DNA from: Echinimonas agarilytica
GTDB taxonomy: Bacteria; Pseudomonadota; Gammaproteobacteria; Enterobacterales; Neiellaceae
Direction: 5' to 3'
Length of the DNA stretch: 64,000 nt
Assembly: GCF_023703465.1 (NCBI RefSeq)
Contig: NZ_JAMQGP010000004.1
Span: 186,001 to 250,000 of the forward strand
The notes under the pieces were generated by a model that made no database searches, was not told where the DNA came from, and worked only from the letters and a program-made list of their open reading frames with translations. The position numbers were made by a program, and so were the translations under genes. Below are positions 54,185 through 61,531 of the stretch, in pieces (within the stretch, counting starts at the first letter, position 1; the number at the start of each line of letters is the position of its first letter).

Positions 54185-55507
54185 ATGACTTCAAATTGCA
54201 AAGCTTTTCGCGCGCGTATCTTACATTTTACCGACATTCCTGATCCCAGTGCCGGCCAAGGCTTCGAGTACTATGACGATGGTGTACTTGTAATTGAGCA
54301 AGGGCTGGTAAAACAACTCGATAGTGCCAAAAATATGGCTGCAGGCGGGTTCGACCTTAGTCAGTGTGAGCATTTTCCGGATCATCTCCTCATGCCCGGG
54401 TTTATTGACAGCCATATCCACTCGCCTCAAACCGACGTGATCGTATCCTATGGCGAACAGCTGTTAGATTGGTTGAACAAATTCACATTCCCCAATGAAT
54501 TAAAGTTTTCATGTCGTGAATTTGCCAGCCAAAAAGCCGAAGAATTTATCGATATTCTGCTTGAAAATGGCACCACCAGTGCCATGGTGTTCACCAGTGT
54601 ATTTGCACAGTCCACCGATGCCTTTTTTGATGTGGCCAACAAACGCAATATGCGCATGATGGCCGGTAAAGTCATGATGGATCGAAACGCGCCCGAAGGC
54701 CTTTTAGACACCCCAAAGCAAAGTGAAACCGAGTGCCGAGCACTGATTGAAAAATGGCACAAAGTGGGCCGCATGCGCTACGCCCTCACGCCTCGTTTTG
54801 CACCCACCAGCAGCCCCGAGCAGTTAGCCGTTGCAGGCCAGCTATATCGAGATTATCCGGGGCTCTATTTACAAACGCACCTATCAGAAAACATTCAAGA
54901 AGTCGCTTGGATCAAAGAGCTATTCCCTTCGGCCAAAGACTATCTCGATGTGTATGACCACTATGGTCTGTTGGGAACCCGAAGTGTATTTGCCCACGGC
55001 ATTCACTTGAACGACCGAGAAGTTCAACGTTTGGCCGATACCGGTTCAGGTATTGCATTTTGTCCCACGTCGAACCTTTTTATCGGGAGTGGTTTGCTCA
55101 ATATGCAACGGCTCGAAGATGCTGGCATCCCCATTAGCATGGCCACCGACGTGGGCGGCGGTACCAGCTTTTCATTGCTACGTACGTTGGCTGAAGCCTA
55201 CAAAATATTGCAAGTACAACAGCAAACCTTGCATCCTTTAAAGGGCTTATATATGGCAACGCTGGGCAACGCACGTTCATTGATGCTCGATGGTTACATT
55301 GGAAATTTTGAAACTCACAAAGAAGCCGATTTCGTGCTACTCAATCTAACGCCAAATCGCTTGCAGCGTGCCCGCCAAGCAGTGGCAAATTCGCTTGAAG
55401 ACACCCTGTTCGCACTCATGATGTTAGGTGATGAAATGAATGTTGACCGAACATACATCATGGGCAAGCTGGCCTACCAACGCCATAACTCAGAGCAAGG
55501 AGAGTGA
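54185..55507 (+). CDS. guaD: Guanine deaminase
   Basis: Guanine deaminase converts guanine to xanthine for XdhAB. The 440-residue amidohydrolase has 'MPGFIDSHIHSPQTDVI' with the HxH zinc ligands, 'FTSVFAQS', 'LQTHLSENIQEV', 'FAHGIHLNDREV' and 'SMATDVGGGTSFSLL', the last with the catalytic Asp. 'PHIDSH' variants and the 'QLLDWLNKFTFPNE' stretch distinguish GuaD from chlorohydrolases. Gap to hiuH is 12 bp; same operon. Confidence 0.94.
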   Translation: MTSNCKAFRARILHFTDIPDPSAGQGFEYYDDGVLVIEQGLVKQLDSAKNMAAGGFDLSQCEHFPDHLLMPGFIDSHIHSPQTDVIVSYGEQLLDWLNKFTFPNELKFSCREFASQKAEEFIDILLENGTTSAMVFTSVFAQSTDAFFDVANKRNMRMMAGKVMMDRNAPEGLLDTPKQSETECRALIEKWHKVGRMRYALTPRFAPTSSPEQLAVAGQLYRDYPGLYLQTHLSENIQEVAWIKELFPSAKDYLDVYDHYGLLGTRSVFAHGIHLNDREVQRLADTGSGIAFCPTSNLFIGSGLLNMQRLEDAGIPISMATDVGGGTSFSLLRTLAEAYKILQVQQQTLHPLKGLYMATLGNARSLMLDGYIGNFETHKEADFVLLNLTPNRLQRARQAVANSLEDTLFALMMLGDEMNVDRTYIMGKLAYQRHNSEQGE

Positions 55508-55509
55508 TC

Positions 55510-56721
55510 ATGGACGGCTTAGTTCTTGAGTGGTTAAACCTGGCATTTCGCTGGTTTCATGTCGTTGCAGGCATTGCTTGGATTGGCGCATCATTTTACT
55601 TTATTTGGCTTGATTTAAGCCTGCGCACGCCACCGCAGTGGAAATCCGACAAAGGTGTCAAAGGTGATTTATGGGCGATTCATGGCGGCGGAATTTACGA
55701 AGTTGCCAAGTATCAATTACGCCCAGAGAAAATGCCTGAAAACCTACATTGGTTTAAATGGGAAGCCTATTCCACTTGGCTCAGCGGTACCGGTTTGATG
55801 ATTGTGTTGTACTACCTTCAAGCACAAAACTATTTAGTTGGTACTGACCGTTGGTTAGCCGAGCCGAGTATCGCAGTATTGGCCAGTGTTTCGTTTATTG
55901 TTGGCGGTCAATTGCTCTACGAAGGATTGCTACGAACACCGTTGGTACAGCGCGGACTCATATTTGCCGCATGTTTATTGGCCGTGTTGATGGCTGCAAG
56001 TTGGTTGGCTCACCAGTTATTTTCAGATCGCGCCGCATTTCTTCATGTCGGAGCCCTCATGGCCACATGGATGGCAGGCAACGTGTTCTTTGGCATTATT
56101 CCTGCGCAAAAGAAATTTGTAGCCGCGGTGTCTCATAACCAACCGCCCGATCCTCAACTCGCGTTGTTCGCTAAGTTACGCTCTACTCATAATAACTATC
56201 TGACTTTGCCTGTTATTTTTTGCATGATCAGCAACCACTACCCATTTCTATATGGCCATTCTCATGGCTGGTTAGCGGTTATTTTGATCGGCACTTTGCT
56301 CGCTTGGGGGCGTCATTTTTTCAACCTCAAACACCAAGGTCAAATCAAACCATTGATTTTAGTCAGTGCCGCCGTAGGCATGATAGGCGTGGCGGTTGGT
56401 CTGGCACACACCGACAAATCAAACATCATGCAAGCTTCGGCGGGTCATACCAGCGATGTTCAAATTCAACAATGGGTAACGACTCACTGCGCTAATTGCC
56501 ATGCTCAAACGCCTACTCAGCCTGGGTTTAGCGCCCCACCAGCAGGGATTATCATTCAATCTCCACAGCAATTAGCAGCCCATGCAACGAAAGCCTTGCC
56601 TGCATTGCAGTCGGGCTATATGCCACTTGGTAACTTCCATCAATTCGACGCTCAGCAACGCCAACAAATGATGAACTGGCTCCTAAGCCAGCAGGATTCA
56701 ACACAAGGAACTAAACCATGA
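55510..56721 (+). CDS. puuD: PuuD, membrane urate oxidase with cytochrome c domain
   Basis: PuuD oxidises urate to 5-hydroxyisourate and passes electrons to a cytochrome c domain, unlike soluble uricase. The 403-residue protein has about eight membrane segments (about 10-300) with the urate_ox_N pattern 'RWFHVVAGIAWIGASFYFIWLD' and 'LWAIHGGGIYEVAKYQL', then a C-terminal heme site 'CANCH' (near residue 330) and an axial Met in 'SGYMPLGN'. The ATG at 55510 is preferred to a GTG at 55504; AGGAG is upstream. It overlaps or abuts both neighbours in the xdh operon. Confidence 0.95.
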   Translation: MDGLVLEWLNLAFRWFHVVAGIAWIGASFYFIWLDLSLRTPPQWKSDKGVKGDLWAIHGGGIYEVAKYQLRPEKMPENLHWFKWEAYSTWLSGTGLMIVLYYLQAQNYLVGTDRWLAEPSIAVLASVSFIVGGQLLYEGLLRTPLVQRGLIFAACLLAVLMAASWLAHQLFSDRAAFLHVGALMATWMAGNVFFGIIPAQKKFVAAVSHNQPPDPQLALFAKLRSTHNNYLTLPVIFCMISNHYPFLYGHSHGWLAVILIGTLLAWGRHFFNLKHQGQIKPLILVSAAVGMIGVAVGLAHTDKSNIMQASAGHTSDVQIQQWVTTHCANCHAQTPTQPGFSAPPAGIIIQSPQQLAAHATKALPALQSGYMPLGNFHQFDAQQRQQMMNWLLSQQDSTQGTKP

Positions 56722-57029
56722 GTGCTTATGTCATCGTCGATGTCGACGTTCACCAACCTGAGCTATACAAGGATTATTTAGCCCAAATAACACCCACAGT
56801 GATCGCCTGTGGAGGGCGCTATTTAGCGCGCGGAGCCGATGTAAGCGTGGTGTCGGGCGATTGGCAGCCGAAGCGAATTGTGATGATGGAATTTCCAGAT
56901 CAAATGACTGCCGAACATTGGGTGACCGCCAAAGAGTACGCGCCGATTCATGCACTTAGAAATAAGTACGCAACCGCCAACATGGTCATTGTGAATGGCC
57001 ATGTTGATGTAAAGCCAACGTCCAATTAG
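56718..57029 (+). CDS. DUF1330 family protein
   Basis: The 103-residue protein is a single DUF1330 domain, a dimeric alpha-beta barrel: 'AYVIVDVDVHQPELYKDYLAQITPTV', 'GGRYLARGADVSVVSGDWQPKRIVMMEFP'. Its function is unknown in the family. Translational coupling to puuD (4-bp overlap, ATGA) suggests a role in urate catabolism, perhaps binding an intermediate or acting as an isomerase-like enzyme. Confidence 0.9.
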   Translation: MSAYVIVDVDVHQPELYKDYLAQITPTVIACGGRYLARGADVSVVSGDWQPKRIVMMEFPDQMTAEHWVTAKEYAPIHALRNKYATANMVIVNGHVDVKPTSN

Positions 57030-57050
57030 AGCATTATTGTGAGGTTTGTG

Positions 57051-58016
57051 ATGAATCCAATCTCTGAAATGGGCCGCATAGGCTTATCCCACCCACGCAA
57101 GCTTGCTCACGCCATGAGTACTTGTTTGAGCGTGTTGATGATATTAGCAACCTCTTCCACCATTCAGGCTGCCGAGTCGTATCAGCTGATCAGCAACGGA
57201 GACTATGCAATCCCAACGCTTATTCATTGGCCAGATCAACCCACAAAAGCGCCGTTAGTGCTCATGCTTCATGGTACTGCTGGGCAAAAAAATGAAGTGG
57301 GTGGGCTTTATCAACGTTTGGCGAAAAAGTTAGCAACTAAGGGTATTGCCAGCGCGCGATTCGACTTTGCAGGCACAGGTCAAAGCCCTGTTGATTACCA
57401 ACAATACACACTCACCAGTGCCGTCAGAGACGCCCAAACAGTGCTTAAATATCTCTTTGAGTTACCTGAGTTCGATTCTTCTGAGATAGCCGTAGTCGGG
57501 TTTAGTCAGGGTGGTTTGGTGGCGCAGCTACTGGTGACAGACTCGCTGTCTCCACGCATCAATCATTTGGTCACTTGGGCCACCATGGCCAGTAATGACC
57601 AGGGCGTGTTTTCTGACTTTTATGCGCAATATTTAACGGAGGCTCAACAACAAGGCTTTGCCAGTGTAAAATTTGATTGGCGTGATGCACCGTTGAGGTT
57701 TAGCCTGACATGGTTCAACGAGCTTGCTAACAACCAAAGTCTTGAGCGAATGAAGCGTTTCTCTGGCAATATACTTCTCATCGCTGGCAAAGAAGACCTG
57801 ACGGTTCCTTATCAACAATCTGAGCGATTAAAACGTACCGCTGCGTTGGCCAACTCAACCTTGGTATTGATGGATGGCGCCAATCACCTGTTTCGCGTCA
57901 TCGATTCCAGTGGACAATTAAGCCCCGACCAAACCATTCCAAATCAACTACTCAACACCACAGTCGATTGGCTCTCTTATCAATTGCTATCAGATGCTCC
58001 TTCCAAGGAGCGATAG
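57051..58016 (+). CDS. Secreted alpha/beta hydrolase at the end of the xdh operon
   Basis: The 321-residue protein has a signal peptide (about 25-42 of the long N-terminus, 'TIQAA') and an alpha/beta-hydrolase fold: 'LVLMLHGTAGQKNE' (oxyanion), 'ARFDFAGTGQSP', nucleophile elbow 'VGFSQGG', acid in 'GKEDLTVPY' and His in 'DGANHLFRV'. Substrate is unknown, but its position after puuD and DUF1330 suggests hydrolysis of a purine-derived or ureide compound in the periplasm. GAGG lies before the ATG at 57051. Its end overlaps the convergent cupin gene by 37 bp. Confidence 0.85.
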   Translation: MNPISEMGRIGLSHPRKLAHAMSTCLSVLMILATSSTIQAAESYQLISNGDYAIPTLIHWPDQPTKAPLVLMLHGTAGQKNEVGGLYQRLAKKLATKGIASARFDFAGTGQSPVDYQQYTLTSAVRDAQTVLKYLFELPEFDSSEIAVVGFSQGGLVAQLLVTDSLSPRINHLVTWATMASNDQGVFSDFYAQYLTEAQQQGFASVKFDWRDAPLRFSLTWFNELANNQSLERMKRFSGNILLIAGKEDLTVPYQQSERLKRTAALANSTLVLMDGANHLFRVIDSSGQLSPDQTIPNQLLNTTVDWLSYQLLSDAPSKER

Positions 58017-58513
58017 CTTAAACGGTCAATCTCCTCAGCATATTCAGGATATTGCGCAACGAGTGAAGTCGTTTCGGCCAATGTCATATCGTCAAAATCA
58101 AATCCGGGCGACACCGCTTCGCTGATTAACCCATAACCGTGTTCGGCAGTTAATAATTCAGATGATTTCCAAACACCTGCCGGCACGGTGAGCTGCATTT
58201 GCTGTCCCGCAACAACATCATGGCCTAAAATGAACTGCTCTCGGCGGCCATCAGGCCACAACAGCACATACCGGATAGGATCACCGGAATGGTAAAAATG
58301 AAGAATATCCGAGCGGTTTTTATGGAAATGACCAATGGGCGAGTCGTCTGTCATCATGTAAAAAATAGAAGTCAGTAAAAATCGCTCACCATGGTCAGTG
58401 TCGACGGTTGGACGCTGGTCTGATTGATATGTGCGTCGAAAGTAGCCCCCTTCCACATGAGCCTCTAGCTTTAGGGCTTCGATAATTTGTGCTGCATTCG
58501 TGCTTTGCGTCAT
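57980..58513 (-). CDS. DUF985 (cupin_5) protein downstream of puuE
   Basis: The 177-residue protein is one cupin_5 domain: 'AQIIEALKLEAHVEGGYFRRTYQSD', 'TSIFYMMTDDSPIGHFHKNRSDILHFYHSGDPI' (metal-type HxH), and 'GFDFDDMTLAE' near the end. The family has no proven function. I start it at ATG 58513, where GAGGA lies 7-8 bp upstream and the length fits the family; an ATG at 58588 would overlap the puuE stop. Being behind puuE it may act on allantoate or a ureide, for which no enzyme is otherwise present here. Confidence 0.8.
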   Translation of the reverse strand: MTQSTNAAQIIEALKLEAHVEGGYFRRTYQSDQRPTVDTDHGERFLLTSIFYMMTDDSPIGHFHKNRSDILHFYHSGDPIRYVLLWPDGRREQFILGHDVVAGQQMQLTVPAGVWKSSELLTAEHGYGLISEAVSPGFDFDDMTLAETTSLVAQYPEYAEEIDRLSYRSLEGASDSN

Positions 58514-58584
58514 ATTATATTCCTCACTATGCCCAATTCCGTTAGCTGCCAGCATTGCTGTTAATATCATCCATTGTTGTTGCC

Positions 58585-59514
58585 TCATTTTGCCTCCGGA
58601 GAATGATGCTCATGCCAATGACGCGCAATATCTTCTCGGCGACACACCCAAACATGTTGATGCGCCAAAACATGTTGAATAAAGCGCTCCAGCGCTTGAA
58701 TCCTTCCTGGGCGTCCTATAATTCTGCAATGCAATCCAATGCTAAGCATTTTGGGCGCATATTCTCCTTCGGCATAAAGCGCATCAAATGAATCTCTCAG
58801 GTAGGTATAAAACTGGTCGCCACAATTGAACCCCTGAGGCGACGCAAAACGCATGTCATTGGTATCGAGCGTATAGGGAATCACCAAATGAGATTGCCCC
58901 TGATCGTTTGACCAATACGGCAAGTCATCTGCGTAGGAATCGGAGTCATACAGAAAGCCTCCTTGCTCAATGACCAACTGCCGCGTGTTGGGGCTATCTC
59001 GCCCGGTGTACCAGCCCAAAGGGCGAGCTCCTGTCACTCGTGTATGAATGTCGATCGCTTTTTCGATGTGCTCTCGTTCTTGCTCAACACTCATAAATTG
59101 ATGGTCAATCCACCGATAGCCATGACTGGCGATTTCCCAGTTGGACTTAAGCATGGCCTCTACGGCTTGCGGGTTTCGCTCCAACGCCATTGCTACTCCA
59201 TAAACGGTCACGGGTATGCGGTAACGGTTGAGTAACCGATGGATTCGCCAAAAGCCTGAGCGAGAACCATATTCATACAAAGACTCCATACTCATGTGCC
59301 GAGCCGGATAAGATTTCGCCCCTATAATTTCAGATAAGAAAGTCTCGGATCCCGGATCTCCATGCAGTACACAGTTTTCTGCTCCTTCTTCGTAATTCAA
59401 TACAAATTGAACGGCGATGTTAGCACCGCCGGGCCAATTAACTTGAGGTGGTCTATCGCCATACCCAACTAAATCTCTTGGGTAGTGATCGTCGTTAGAA
59501 AACACGTGACTCAT
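58585..59514 (-). CDS. puuE: PuuE, NodB-type allantoinase
   Basis: PuuE hydrolyses (S)-allantoin to allantoate without metal dependence of the DHOase-like allantoinase. The 309-residue protein is a polysaccharide-deacetylase-fold enzyme: 'YPRDLVGYGDRPP', 'FVLNYEEGAENCVLHGD', 'SRSGFWRIHRLL', and 'NWEIASHGYRWIDHQ'. The motif 'GYGRxPP'-type start and the length match the PuuE family. The ATG at 59514 has GGAG upstream, better than the ATG at 59526. It is divergent from the adenosine deaminase gene and has a sigma-54-like promoter. Confidence 0.93.
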   Translation of the reverse strand: MSHVFSNDDHYPRDLVGYGDRPPQVNWPGGANIAVQFVLNYEEGAENCVLHGDPGSETFLSEIIGAKSYPARHMSMESLYEYGSRSGFWRIHRLLNRYRIPVTVYGVAMALERNPQAVEAMLKSNWEIASHGYRWIDHQFMSVEQEREHIEKAIDIHTRVTGARPLGWYTGRDSPNTRQLVIEQGGFLYDSDSYADDLPYWSNDQGQSHLVIPYTLDTNDMRFASPQGFNCGDQFYTYLRDSFDALYAEGEYAPKMLSIGLHCRIIGRPGRIQALERFIQHVLAHQHVWVCRREDIARHWHEHHSPEAK

Positions 59515-59565
59515 GAAAAACTCCATTCATTTTTCAATTCAAAGAAACGAACAACGAATGAACCC

Positions 59566-59581
59566 ATCAATAATTGTGCCA
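59566..59581 (-). promoter_or_regulatory. Candidate sigma-54 promoter of puuE
   Basis: On the minus strand TGGCACAATTATTGAT has a perfect -24 element and correct 10-bp spacing, but the -12 GC is GA. Predicted start is near 59555, about 40 bp before the puuE ATG. Weakest of the six sites. Confidence 0.55.
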
Positions 59582-59585
59582 TTGG

Positions 59586-59690
59586 ACAGACTTACAAATT
59601 ACCCGCATAAACTCGAAAAAAACGCATCAAATAAGGGCGTAAAACAGACTTATCGCACCAAAAACAACCATTTCTGAACCAAGTGGTCAG
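59586..59690. promoter_or_regulatory. Divergent puuE/ada region with repeats and a partial RutR-like site
   Basis: ACAGACTTA is repeated at 59586 and 59644 (58 bp apart). At 59678-59689 ACCA-AG-TGGTCA gives one good and one poor half of the RutR consensus TGACCANNTGGTCA. The site lies between the two sigma-54 candidates, where an activator or repressor could bind. Confidence 0.3.
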
Positions 59691-59736
59691 CTAATTCATT
59701 CAGGTGAAGCCCAACATTCGCGGCTTGCAATGTGAC

Positions 59737-59752
59737 TGGTATCACAATTGCA
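59737..59752 (+). promoter_or_regulatory. Candidate sigma-54 promoter of the adenosine deaminase gene
   Basis: TGGTATCACAATTGCA has GG (59738-59739) and GC (59750-59751) 10 bp apart and a good TTGCA -12. Predicted start near 59763, about 69 bp before the ATG at 59832. It makes the ATG at 59766 implausible as the start. Confidence 0.68.
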
Positions 59753-59831
59753 TTCCACCTTGTAAATGAAATGGTTTCTCCCTCGTGGTTTGCCAATTTC
59801 ATCACCGATAGCGCGATGCAAAGGAGCTTCT

Positions 59832-61304
59832 ATGTCGGCGTATACACGCAAATTGAGTCTAACGACGACCGTGTTCTTACTTAGCCTGTGGCACAACACC
59901 AGTGTTGCCCAACCACCTCAACATTGGTTTGAGAAATTTAAGAACAGCGCTTCAGATACCGAGCTATATACTTTCTTGTATGCCATGCCAAAGGGAGGCG
60001 ATTTACATCACCATATGACAGGCTCAGCATTGTCGGAATGGTGGTACGAACTGGCACTTAAACAACAAGAACATGGTTATCGGTATTACACCAAAGTAAC
60101 CATTTCGAACTGCAGTGAATACGGCAGCAATGCCTTTGGATATCGCCCTTACCTGCTTCATTTCAACAACCTTCTCGAATCCTCATATCAACAGCTATCA
60201 GACTGTGAAAAATCAGAATATAAACGGTTAGAAGATTTATCGGAGCATGAACTCACCGCTTGGCTTAACAGCATTCGATTGGATGAAGATCACGAAGGAC
60301 GAGACGAGTTTTTTCAAACTCACTGGCAACGTTTAGATGAGCTGATGAATAGCCCTTATTTAGTGGCTGAAATACTCGTCAAAAACATGCAAGCCTTTGG
60401 GGCCGAAGGTTTGATTTATATGGAACCGATGATGGGTGCATCAGGCTACACCACTCCAGATGGAGTGCCTATAAAACCCGATGACGTTGCCAACATTTAT
60501 CGTCAACGACTGCAACAAAGTGACGCTCAAAAAACAGGGGTGACAGTCCGCCTACAAGAGTCAATTTTGCGTTTCGCAGCCAATGCAGAACAACAACTAC
60601 GCAATTACTTTGATTTTGTCAGTCGCAATAACGATCTCTATCTCGCCGTCAATATGGTAGGCCGAGAAGATAATGACAAAGGACACCCTTTACGCTTCAA
60701 ACAAACATTAAGAGAGCTCCGCCGCAGCTACAACAACGTCAAGCTTTCAATTCATGCCGGGGAAGTAGACGAGCCGAACTTCCATGTGCGCGACACAATA
60801 TTGCTCGGCGCCGACCGAATTGGGCATGGTGTCAACCTCATTAGTGACGATGATCTATTGCGTCAAATGCGCTACGGCCCTTACCTAGTTGAAATTAATC
60901 TTATTTCTAATTTACTGCTCGAATACGTTGATCAATACAACCAGCATCCGTTTCCTGAGTATTTGCGCCTCGGAGTGCCTGTGGCGCTGTCCACCGACGA
61001 TCGAGGGATGTGGGATTCCAACATCACTGACGAGTTCTTTGTGGCCGTGAAAGAATTCAATTTGAGCTGGGATGAATTGATGCAACTCAATCACAACTCG
61101 CTGCAATACAGTTTTATTGATGCTTCCAATAAAAAGGCGTTGATCGCGACATATGAACAGCGCACGGCTCAGTTTGAAGCATCGTTTGTTAAACACGGAT
61201 TCGAGTCGTTAAAACACGTGTCGCCTGTCAGTTATGGCTTTATTTGCGATCAATATCAGCTCTGCGACTTTTCACAAAATACTAACAACAGACCCCAGCA
61301 ATGA
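59832..61304 (+). CDS. Secreted ADA2-like adenosine deaminase
   Basis: The 490-residue protein has a signal peptide (about 1-26, 'TSVAQ') and an adenosine deaminase TIM barrel. 'MPKGGDLHHHMTGSAL' holds the zinc HxH; 'KLSIHAGEVDEP' the His/Glu pair; 'LGADRIGHGVNLI' and 'VALSTDDRGMWDSNITDEF' the conserved His and Asp pair. The helical insertion after the HxH (about 45-145) fits the secreted ADA2/ADGF type. It should turn adenosine into inosine in the periplasm or medium, feeding the nucleoside hydrolase. The start at 59832 has AGGAG; the upstream frame has no ribosome site and would destroy the signal peptide. Confidence 0.9.
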   Translation: MSAYTRKLSLTTTVFLLSLWHNTSVAQPPQHWFEKFKNSASDTELYTFLYAMPKGGDLHHHMTGSALSEWWYELALKQQEHGYRYYTKVTISNCSEYGSNAFGYRPYLLHFNNLLESSYQQLSDCEKSEYKRLEDLSEHELTAWLNSIRLDEDHEGRDEFFQTHWQRLDELMNSPYLVAEILVKNMQAFGAEGLIYMEPMMGASGYTTPDGVPIKPDDVANIYRQRLQQSDAQKTGVTVRLQESILRFAANAEQQLRNYFDFVSRNNDLYLAVNMVGREDNDKGHPLRFKQTLRELRRSYNNVKLSIHAGEVDEPNFHVRDTILLGADRIGHGVNLISDDDLLRQMRYGPYLVEINLISNLLLEYVDQYNQHPFPEYLRLGVPVALSTDDRGMWDSNITDEFFVAVKEFNLSWDELMQLNHNSLQYSFIDASNKKALIATYEQRTAQFEASFVKHGFESLKHVSPVSYGFICDQYQLCDFSQNTNNRPQQ

Positions 61305-61448
61305 TTCAAAACAGTGCAGCAAGCGCGAACAAAAACGATTAACAACAAAATAAATAATCATACGAACAAGTTTAAACTAAAAACATAACTTTGTTTTACA
61401 ACAACTTTTTTTAAATAAATAAAATTACTAACCATTTGGACATGTTTT

Positions 61449-61464
61449 TGGCACAGCGATTGCT
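61449..61464 (+). promoter_or_regulatory. Sigma-54 promoter of the TonB receptor gene
   Basis: TGGCACAGCGATTGCT matches TGGCAC-R-N4-TTGC-W at every defined base, GG (61450-61451) and GC (61462-61463) 10 bp apart. Predicted start near 61475. It is the best sigma-54 match in the window. Confidence 0.88.
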
Positions 61465-61531
61465 GACCACCTAACTGGCAAAACTAATTAACACATATAT
61501 AGAAAATTTTGCATTCATGGAGAGCACTCAG

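Noticed and set aside
59675-59690. Full RutR operator in the puuE/ada region
   Set aside because: Only the right half fits TGGTCA; the left half has mismatches, so I list it only as partial.
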